Assembly (NCBI GenBank): GCA_021734005.1
Contig: JAIPJV010000007.1
Span: 1-21,149 of the forward strand
Direction: 5' to 3'
DNA from: Fidelibacterota bacterium
GTDB taxonomy: Bacteria > Fidelibacterota > UBA2242 > JAFGTP01
Length of the DNA: 21,149 bases
Below the pieces are notes generated by a model, which saw nothing but the letters and a program-made list of their open reading frames with translations, did no database searches and had not been told where the DNA came from. Positions 15,382-21,149 of the stretch are shown here, one piece after another. A program made the translations under genes and the position numbers. Position 1 is the stretch's first letter, and every line of letters begins with the position of its first letter.

Positions 15382-16282
15382 GCAAAGGAAATCAGAATTT
15401 CCAGAATCCTATCAATCCCTTATAACACCAATAAAAGAATCCATAAATCAATTATGCGGTCGTACAACTGAAATAGATTTTGATATTTTGCAGGAAACCA
15501 ATCCAAAAAACCTGCTTGAAGAAGAAAAATTTCCTAGAGTTTTGATAAGCTTTGGATGTGATACTTCAGGAGAATGGGCCCACTGGTTGGTGCTTCCGCC
15601 GGAATTAGTGGTCAGTATTTATGCCTGGATGATTGGTGACGAGCCCGGCGGTGATCTGGGAGACGAACATCTGGAAGGTCTTCAAGAAGCCATAAATCAA
15701 ATATTCGGACAGCTCCAGACCTTTCTGGAAGTTCAGGATATCAATATCGAGTTCACCGATCTTAATATTTCCAGTGTAGAAGATTCTGATCAACTCCCTG
15801 ATAAACCTGAACAGGATGTGATTGGAGTAAATTACCAAGTTAATATTGAAGACAATAATTTTTCAGTAAACCATTATTTTTGGATGGAATCCGAACCAGA
15901 ACCTGCTCCCCAACCTGAACCTGAAACTACGGAACAGAAATCTGCAGAACCAGAGCCTCAGGTTGAAGTCAATCCTGCTGAATTTGAAAATTTTGATTCT
16001 AATGGCAATAATAATAACAGTCCCCGTAATCTAGATATGCTCATGGATGTAAAACTGGAAGCCGTAGTCGAGCTGGGCCGAAAAACCATTCCTATCAAAG
16101 ATATTCTCAAATTGGGCAAAGGTTCTATCATTGAACTCAACAAAACGGCTGGCGAATCACTCGATATTTTTATTAATGGTCGCAAATTGGCAGAAGGTGA
16201 AGTCGTGGTTGTTGATGAACAATTTGGAATCAGGATCACCCATCTTCTGGAACCAAAAGAAAGAATAAAGAGTCTTAAATAA
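15371..16282 (+). CDS. fliN: Flagellar motor switch protein FliN/FliY with CheC-like N-terminal domain
   Basis: FliN (FliY in long forms) completes the bottom of the C-ring and docks FliH. The C-terminal SpoA domain (about 221-299) is clear: LDMLMDVKLEAVVELGRKTI, IKDILKLGKGSIIELNKTAG, DIFINGRKLAEGEVVVVDE, FGIRITHLLEPKERI. Ahead of it lie a CheC-like domain (about 1-170), with GLQEAINQIFGQLQTFLE carrying one ExxN signature (Glu106, Asn109), and a Pro/Glu-rich linker (173-200). The Pro that normally follows in CheC phosphatase motifs is not seen, so CheY-P phosphatase activity is doubtful. There is no N-terminal CheY-binding motif. At 303 residues it is shorter than B. subtilis FliY (378) and much longer than enteric FliN. 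AAAGGAG precedes the start inside the end of fliM. Confidence 0.92.
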   Translation: MKIEQRKSEFPESYQSLITPIKESINQLCGRTTEIDFDILQETNPKNLLEEEKFPRVLISFGCDTSGEWAHWLVLPPELVVSIYAWMIGDEPGGDLGDEHLEGLQEAINQIFGQLQTFLEVQDINIEFTDLNISSVEDSDQLPDKPEQDVIGVNYQVNIEDNNFSVNHYFWMESEPEPAPQPEPETTEQKSAEPEPQVEVNPAEFENFDSNGNNNNSPRNLDMLMDVKLEAVVELGRKTIPIKDILKLGKGSIIELNKTAGESLDIFINGRKLAEGEVVVVDEQFGIRITHLLEPKERIKSLK

Positions 16283-16867
16283 ATGGCTAAATTCAATTCA
16301 AATAAAAAAGACCGGATTAGATCCTATTTTGTGACTTTGCTTTTTTTAGTAGTGGCTGCAATTGGAATCTGGATGGCTTTTTCAAGAGATTCTGGGCCAC
16401 AATCACGAGACCAGGTTCAAAAACCCAAATCCAGTTATGCCGATACTGTAAAAACTCAAGGACAAAGTGCTCCATCACGAAAAGACACCACTTTAATTAA
16501 ATACAGGCAATCCAGTCATGAATATACCGGTGGCATAATCAAGACAATCGTAATCAGCGCCCTTTTTATAATTTTTCTTATCGCCGGTATTATTTTATTC
16601 AGGAAAAAGTTTAAATCCAGCCGGGCTTTTGGCATGGATATGGAAATCCTTGGGAAGAAATATTTTGGGCAAAAACAGTTTCTGATTATGGTAAAAATAG
16701 AGGAAAGGAAATTGTTACTGGGCGTAACTGACAATTCTATCAATTTGATCAAAGAGTTCGAAGTTGATGAAAATGATGAAACTAACTATGAAAAGCCCGA
16801 CAAACTGGATCAGAATTCTCAAAAATTCACCAATATTTTAAAAAGAATAAATTTTAATAAAGACTAA
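16283..16867 (+). CDS. fliO: Flagellar biosynthetic protein FliO
   Basis: FliO helps assemble the FliP ring of the export gate. The 194-residue protein has two membrane helices: an N-terminal one (about 14-32) and GGIIKTIVISALFIIFLIAG (about 83-102). Between them is a polar Ser/Lys/Gln-rich periplasmic stretch; the cytoplasmic FliO domain follows (MEILGKKYFGQKQFLIMVKI, ERKLLLGVTDNSINLIKEF). The LLLGVTxxxIxLI pattern is the usual FliO signature. The ATG directly abuts the TAA of fliN, and fliP follows after six bases. FliO is poorly conserved, so the position before fliP adds weight. Confidence 0.88.
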   Translation: MAKFNSNKKDRIRSYFVTLLFLVVAAIGIWMAFSRDSGPQSRDQVQKPKSSYADTVKTQGQSAPSRKDTTLIKYRQSSHEYTGGIIKTIVISALFIIFLIAGIILFRKKFKSSRAFGMDMEILGKKYFGQKQFLIMVKIEERKLLLGVTDNSINLIKEFEVDENDETNYEKPDKLDQNSQKFTNILKRINFNKD

Positions 16868-16873
16868 ATCATA

Positions 16874-17620
16874 ATGAAACACAAGTTCAAAATATTATTT
16901 CTCCTCTTAATAATCATTCTGCCTCTGGCTATGCAGGCTCAATCTCCTTTGCCCAAAGTCACTCTGGGACTGGAAGAGACTGATAATCCTCAGGATTTTG
17001 TGCTTAGTCTTAAAATAGTGCTTCTATTAACAATTTTATCACTTGCTCCTTCCATATTGATAATGATGACAAGTTTTACCCGTTTAATAATTGTATTTCA
17101 TTTCTTGAGAACTGCTCTAGCCACTCAGACAGTTCCGTCCAATCAAATTCTGGTTGGATTAACTCTGTTTATCACTTTTTTTATCATGAAACCGGTAATA
17201 AATGATGTTAATCAAAATGCTGTTCAGCCTTATTTACAGGAACAAATTTCCCAGGAAGAAGCACTCAATAGAAGCAAAAAGCCGGTTAAAAAATTCATGC
17301 TGGCTCAAACCCGGGAAAGTGATCTGGGACTTTTCCTTGACCTCAATAACCAGGAGCGCCCTGATACACCACAGGATCTGACTCTGGTAACTGTAATTCC
17401 TGCTTTCCTTATTAGCGAAATAAAAACTGCTTTTCAGATCGGATTTCTCCTCTATCTACCGATGCTATTGATCGACGCAATTGTGGCCAGTGTATTACTT
17501 TCCATGGGTATGTTCATGCTGCCGCCAATGATGATCTCAATGCCGCTCAAAATTCTACTTTTCGTCCTTGTTGACGGCTGGCAGTTAATTGTTAAATCTC
17601 TGGTAAAAGGATTTATGTAA
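16874..17620 (+). CDS. fliP: Flagellar type III export gate protein FliP
   Basis: FliP forms the five-subunit core of the export channel with FliQ and FliR. The 248-residue length is standard. It starts with a cleavable signal peptide (KILFLLLIIILPLAMQAQ, predicted to end near residue 23), as in most FliP. The conserved core is very clear: LAPSILIMMTSFTRLIIVFH, FLRTALATQTVPSNQILVGL, PAFLISEIKTAFQIGFLLYL, and IDAIVASVLLSMGMFMLPPM followed by MISMPLKILLFVLVDGW. It follows fliO by six bases and precedes fliQ by two. Confidence 0.98.
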   Translation: MKHKFKILFLLLIIILPLAMQAQSPLPKVTLGLEETDNPQDFVLSLKIVLLLTILSLAPSILIMMTSFTRLIIVFHFLRTALATQTVPSNQILVGLTLFITFFIMKPVINDVNQNAVQPYLQEQISQEEALNRSKKPVKKFMLAQTRESDLGLFLDLNNQERPDTPQDLTLVTVIPAFLISEIKTAFQIGFLLYLPMLLIDAIVASVLLSMGMFMLPPMMISMPLKILLFVLVDGWQLIVKSLVKGFM

Positions 17621-17622
17621 TT

Positions 17623-17892
17623 ATGAATGAAGATTATGTAATATTTATTGCCCGCGAAACCATCAAAACAGCAATCTATATTCTGGCTCCCATTCTGGGC
17701 GCTGGTCTTATCACCGGAATTATAGTTTCGCTTTTTCAGACAGTGACTTCGATCAAAGAACAAACCATGACCCTGATTCCTAAAATGGCTGCTGTGGCTC
17801 TTGCTATTGTATTGCTTATGCCCTGGTATCTTGACGTGATTTTGACATTTACCCAAAATATTTTTGAACAAATTTCAATGGTGGCTCAATAA
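17623..17892 (+). CDS. fliQ: Flagellar type III export gate protein FliQ
   Basis: FliQ is a small two-helix protein that wraps around the FliP/FliR core of the export gate. The 89 residues show the typical pattern: ARETIKTAIYILAPILGAGL, TGIIVSLFQTVTSIKEQTMT and LIPKMAAVALAIVLLMPWYL. The central loop VTSIKEQTMTLIPK is the family hallmark. It begins two bases after fliP and its TAA shares a base with the ATG of fliR, so the gate subunits are probably made together. Confidence 0.98.
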   Translation: MNEDYVIFIARETIKTAIYILAPILGAGLITGIIVSLFQTVTSIKEQTMTLIPKMAAVALAIVLLMPWYLDVILTFTQNIFEQISMVAQ

Positions 17893-18677
17893 TGCTGGAA
17901 TTCATTGATCAGCTGGAAACATTTTTGCCGGGCTACATGCTAATTTTTGCCCGTATATCAGGACTATTGACCAGTCTTCCGATTCTGAGTTCTCCGCTCA
18001 TCAATCGCAAGACCAAGGTCATTATGGCCGTCCTATTTACCAGTATAATCGCGCCCGGTTTCACTGCTCAATTTCCAGCTGTGACTTCCCTTTTGCAGCT
18101 TGTAATTCTAATCAGCGTTGAATTTTTAGTCGGTCTCACAATTGGATTTGGTACTCTGGTAATTTTTGAAAGCTTCAATATGATCGGGTCATTCATGGGA
18201 AGACAGATGGGACTTTTCATGGCCCGCTCGATCAACCCTATGACTCGCCAGCAAAGTAATGTAATCGGTCCTCTTATGACTTTGATTCTGATTGTTTATT
18301 TTATGATCACCAATTCTCACTACCTCTTCATTCGTACTATTTTTGAAAATTTTGAAATCATCCCGCTAGGAATGGCCAGCTTTCCAGCTGCTCAGGGCAG
18401 GACGATCATTGCTACCGGTTCCACTGCCTATCAAATCGCGATTAAATTCGCCGGACCAACCATGATCTTTCTACTGCTGATCCAGATTGCAACCGCTTTT
18501 AGTGTGCGGGTTATGCCCCAGATGAATGTCATGTTTGTCATGCTGCCTTTGAGAATTGGCTGTGGACTTTTCGCATTAATGACTTCTCTGAATATTTTTC
18601 AACTGATCTTTGATTCTTTTTATAATCAGATCTTTAATTATTTGAATACAACAATTTTACATCTTAGAGGTGCTTAA
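17892..18677 (+). CDS. fliR: Flagellar type III export gate protein FliR
   Basis: FliR is the single-copy export gate subunit that completes the FliP5-FliQ4-FliR1 complex. The 261 residues are rich in membrane helices with the known FliR features: FARISGLLTSLPILSSPLIN, KTKVIMAVLFTSIIAPGF, VEFLVGLTIGFGTLVIFE, GRQMGLFMARSINPMTRQQS and, near the C-terminus, FSVRVMPQMNVMFVMLPLRI. It starts with a one-base overlap with fliQ and ends two bases before flhB. Nothing unusual is seen. Confidence 0.97.
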   Translation: MLEFIDQLETFLPGYMLIFARISGLLTSLPILSSPLINRKTKVIMAVLFTSIIAPGFTAQFPAVTSLLQLVILISVEFLVGLTIGFGTLVIFESFNMIGSFMGRQMGLFMARSINPMTRQQSNVIGPLMTLILIVYFMITNSHYLFIRTIFENFEIIPLGMASFPAAQGRTIIATGSTAYQIAIKFAGPTMIFLLLIQIATAFSVRVMPQMNVMFVMLPLRIGCGLFALMTSLNIFQLIFDSFYNQIFNYLNTTILHLRGA

Positions 18678-18679
18678 GA

Positions 18680-19783
18680 ATGGCTGAAAAACCAGCCCAG
18701 GAAAAAACAGAAAAGCCGACGGAGCGCAGACGACAAAAGGCTATCGATGAAGGACAGGTGGCCCGCAGTCAGGAGCTCAATTCGGCTGGCATTATGCTGG
18801 TGGGGATTTTTGTCCTCAGCTACATGGCTTTCAATAGCATGTCGGAATTTACCAGTATGGCTAAATATATTTACAATAATCTATCCAGCATTGATCTAAG
18901 TGTAAGTTCTATTCCCGGGCAAACTCTAGGAATCGTAGGTTTTATCACCGAAAATTTTGGGATATTTTTCTTATCCATCTTAATCACTGGAATAATTGCA
19001 AATCTGGCTCAGGATAAATTCAAAATCCATTTTAGCCAAAAAGCTTTGAATCCCAAATTTTCACGAATCAATCCTATCGAAGGTCTCAAGCGTCTTTTTT
19101 CTCCCGATTCGCTTGTAGAATTAGTCAAAGGTATTCTGAAACTGGCCATTGTAGGCTATATTGCCTTCACAATTTTGCGGGAGCATGTGGTTTCCAATCA
19201 ATTCTGGGTGCTTCACAATGTCACAGTCGCCGAAATGATGACCTTTTTGGGAAAATTGTTCATAGAACTGGGGGTAAAAATCGGTGGCGTACTTTTTATA
19301 ATGGCCTTATTTGACTTTGCCTATCAAAAATGGCGTCATGAAAAAAAACTAAAGATGACCAAACAGGAAGTCAAAGAGGAGCGCAAACAACATGAAGGTA
19401 ATCCCCAGATCAAATCGAGAATGCGTTCAGTGCAGAAAGAATTATCCCGCAATAGGATGATGGCTGATGTTCCAGATGCCACAGTTGTTGTCACCAACCC
19501 GACTTTTATTGCAATTGCAATAAAATATGAACCGAAAGAAAAGAGCGACGCTCCGGTCATCATCGCCAAAGGTAAAAGAAAAATTGCAGAGAAAATTAAA
19601 AAAATTGCCAAAAAACATGATGTGCCAATTGTTGAGAATAAACCTCTGGCGCGCACATTATATAAAACTGCTGAAATTGGAATGGAAATTCCGCCCATTT
19701 TTTACCAGACAGTGGCGGAAATCCTCGCTCAAATATTCAAAGAGAAGGGCAATCCCCTTACAGGAGGTAATGTAAATGGCTAA
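18680..19783 (+). CDS. flhB: Flagellar export switch protein FlhB with NPTF at the self-cleavage site
   Basis: FlhB selects export substrates; self-cleavage between Asn and Pro of a conserved NPTH loop, together with FliK, switches export from hook to filament proteins. The 367 residues show a charged N-terminus (EKTEKPTERRRQKAIDEGQV), four membrane helices, the linker KMTKQEVKEERKQHEGNPQI and the cytoplasmic domain ending EIPPIFYQTVAEILAQIFK. The cleavage loop reads VVVTNPTFIAIAIKYEP: Asn273-Pro274-Thr275-Phe276. Phe (TTT, 19505-19507) replaces the His that assists cleavage; His codons differ by two bases, so a single read error is unlikely. Asn-Pro-Thr remains, so slow cleavage is still possible. 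The 3' end overlaps flhA by eight bases. Confidence 0.97.
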   Translation: MAEKPAQEKTEKPTERRRQKAIDEGQVARSQELNSAGIMLVGIFVLSYMAFNSMSEFTSMAKYIYNNLSSIDLSVSSIPGQTLGIVGFITENFGIFFLSILITGIIANLAQDKFKIHFSQKALNPKFSRINPIEGLKRLFSPDSLVELVKGILKLAIVGYIAFTILREHVVSNQFWVLHNVTVAEMMTFLGKLFIELGVKIGGVLFIMALFDFAYQKWRHEKKLKMTKQEVKEERKQHEGNPQIKSRMRSVQKELSRNRMMADVPDATVVVTNPTFIAIAIKYEPKEKSDAPVIIAKGKRKIAEKIKKIAKKHDVPIVENKPLARTLYKTAEIGMEIPPIFYQTVAEILAQIFKEKGNPLTGGNVNG

Positions 19784-21149
19784 ACTTCCAACAGGCAAGG
19801 TTTCGGATAGAAGCAATATTTATCTGGCAGTCGCTGTCATATCCATATTGGCTTTGATGATCCTGCCTATTCCGCCTTTTATTATGGATGTTTTTCTGGT
19901 TATGAGTATTACTGGTGGTTTGATTGTTCTTTTTGTTGCTCTCTATATTCATAATCCTCTTGATTTTTCGGTTTTTCCCAGCGTATTGCTGATCATTACT
20001 TTGTTTCGGCTTTCCTTAAACGTATCCACAACCCGTTTAATTCTTAGTCAGGGTTATGCTGGTGAGATCATCCATACTTTTGGAAGTTTTGTGATCGGTG
20101 GTAATTATGTTGTTGGTGTTGTCATATTCCTGATTCTGGTCATTATCAACTTTGTAGTTATTACAAAAGGTGCCGGTCGAATTGCTGAAGTATCTGCTAG
20201 ATTTACTCTGGATGCCATGCCTGGAAAACAAATGGCTATTGACGCTGATCTGAACGCTGGCTTAATTGATGACCGGGAAGCTCAGCAGAGGCGTCATTTA
20301 ATTGCTCAGGAAGCCGAATTCTACGGAGCCATGGACGGTTCAGCAAAATTTGTACGTGGTGATGCTATCGCCGGTCTTTTGATCACCTCTATTAATATTA
20401 TTGGTGGACTTGCTATTGGAGTTTTCCAGAATGGAATGGGGTTTGGCGAAGCTGCCAACCGCTACACGATTCTGACAGTTGGTGATGGATTGGTTGCTCA
20501 GATACCCGCTTTAATAGTTTCAACTTCAGCCGGTATAATTATTACCAGGGCCACTGGTCAAACCAGCATGGGTAATGAAATCACCCGCCAGCTGGCCAAG
20601 CAGCCTAAAGCGGCTTTTGTCAGTGCTGGAATTTTACTTATGCTGGGGCTATTACCAGGACTACCGTTCATTCCTTTTTCTTTAATGGCTGGAATTGTTG
20701 GAGTTGTGGCTTACAGTACCCAGAAAAAACAGAAAAAAATTATCGAAGAAGAGGAAATTGAGGAGGCCGAAGAAGAAGAAATTGAGGAATCGGAAGAAGA
20801 GAAGATTGAGGATTATCTCCATCCTGATCCCTTTGAAATCGAGATAGGATACGGGCTAATTCCCCTTGTTGATAAGGAGCGAGGCGGTAATCTACTGGGT
20901 CGAATTTCTACGATTCGCAAGAGTATTGCCATGGATCTGGGAATAGTAATTCCCTCTATCAGGATTCGTGACAATATCCAGCTGAAATCCAATCAATACG
21001 TTTTTAAGATCTATGGAATAGAAAAAGCCAATGGTGAAGTTTTGCTTGATCATTTTCTGGTTCTCAATCCTGATGACAGAGTTGAACTGGAAGGACACGA
21101 AACTGTTGAGCCGACTTTTGGGCTACCGGCCATCTGGATTCCCAAAAAG
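19776..21149 (+). CDS. flhA: Flagellar export gate protein FlhA (3' end outside window)
   Basis: FlhA is the nonameric membrane channel and chaperone-docking platform of the export gate, and couples export to the proton gradient. The visible 458 residues run open to the window end. They contain the multi-helix membrane half with PIPPFIMDVFLVMSITGGLI, FRLSLNVSTTRLILSQG, AEVSARFTLDAMPGKQMAID, FVRGDAIAGLLITSINIIGG and TVGDGLVAQIPALIVSTSAG, all strongly conserved in the FHIPEP family. After the last helix comes an acidic linker (residues 324-346) and the start of the cytoplasmic domain (IEIGYGLIPLVD, GLPAIWIPK). AGGAGGT seven bases before ATG supports the start, which lies inside the end of flhB. 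Confidence 0.98.
   Translation, partial: MAKLPTGKVSDRSNIYLAVAVISILALMILPIPPFIMDVFLVMSITGGLIVLFVALYIHNPLDFSVFPSVLLIITLFRLSLNVSTTRLILSQGYAGEIIHTFGSFVIGGNYVVGVVIFLILVIINFVVITKGAGRIAEVSARFTLDAMPGKQMAIDADLNAGLIDDREAQQRRHLIAQEAEFYGAMDGSAKFVRGDAIAGLLITSINIIGGLAIGVFQNGMGFGEAANRYTILTVGDGLVAQIPALIVSTSAGIIITRATGQTSMGNEITRQLAKQPKAAFVSAGILLMLGLLPGLPFIPFSLMAGIVGVVAYSTQKKQKKIIEEEEIEEAEEEEIEESEEEKIEDYLHPDPFEIEIGYGLIPLVDKERGGNLLGRISTIRKSIAMDLGIVIPSIRIRDNIQLKSNQYVFKIYGIEKANGEVLLDHFLVLNPDDRVELEGHETVEPTFGLPAIWIPKK
20745..20816 (+). repeat. Three tandem 24-base repeats in flhA encoding acidic octapeptides
   Basis: Three in-frame 24-base units (20745-20768, 20769-20792, 20793-20816) encode EEEEIEEA, then EEEEIEES, then EEEKIEDY. 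They lie in the linker between the FlhA membrane domain and cytoplasmic domain, about residues 324-347. The DNA units share GAAGAAGA at the start and ATTGAGGA near the end, which indicates duplication by slippage. Confidence 0.85.

Overview
This window is an uninterrupted stretch of flagellar genes, all on the + strand. The order is fliG (3' end), fliH, fliI, fliJ, a MotE-like gene, fliK, flgD, a TIGR02530-type flagellar operon gene, flgE, motA, motB, fliL, fliM, fliN/fliY, fliO, fliP, fliQ, fliR, flhB and flhA (5' part, running off the window). There are no insertion sequences, tRNAs, rRNAs or CRISPR arrays. The DNA is AT-rich, especially between genes. The order resembles the large flagellar/chemotaxis superoperon of Firmicutes, spirochaetes, Thermotogae and several less-studied phyla. 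I cannot name the organism from this sequence. Candidate sigma-54 sites and a PomAB-like stator are compatible with a motile, possibly saline-adapted bacterium, but this is inference.

Layout. (1) 1-3398: motor switch and export ATPase block (FliG, FliH, FliI, FliJ, MotE-like), with genes overlapping by 1-4 bases or nearly touching. (2) 3399-3749: AT-rich gap with a palindromic half-site array and a sigma-54-like promoter. (3) 3750-11304: hook block: a giant, Asn/Gln/Ser/Lys-rich FliK of 1465 residues, the hook cap FlgD, the TIGR02530 protein and a long FlgE whose leader can fold over its own ribosome binding site. (4) 11305-11477: terminator-like hairpin. (5) 11478-12962: MotA/MotB with sodium-type (PomA/PomB) signatures. 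(6) 12963-13808: 846-base AT-rich gap with the same palindrome, a second sigma-54-like site and a long hairpin just before fliL. (7) 13809-21149: FliL, switch proteins FliM and FliN/FliY, and the membrane export gate FliO-FliP-FliQ-FliR-FlhB-FlhA.

How they work together. FliG, FliM and FliN form the C-ring rotor and switch. MotA/MotB are the stator and FliL assists it. FliH/FliI/FliJ feed substrates into the FliPQR-FlhB-FlhA gate. The gate first exports FlgD, FlgE and FliK to build the hook. FliK then measures hook length and triggers FlhB to switch to filament substrates.

The least ordinary points are: the giant prion-like FliK that grew by internal duplication; the NPTF replacing NPTH at the FlhB self-cleavage site; the shared 13-base palindrome plus sigma-54-like site in both long gaps; the switchable flgE leader; the fliL leader hairpin; and an acidic tandem repeat in the FlhA linker.
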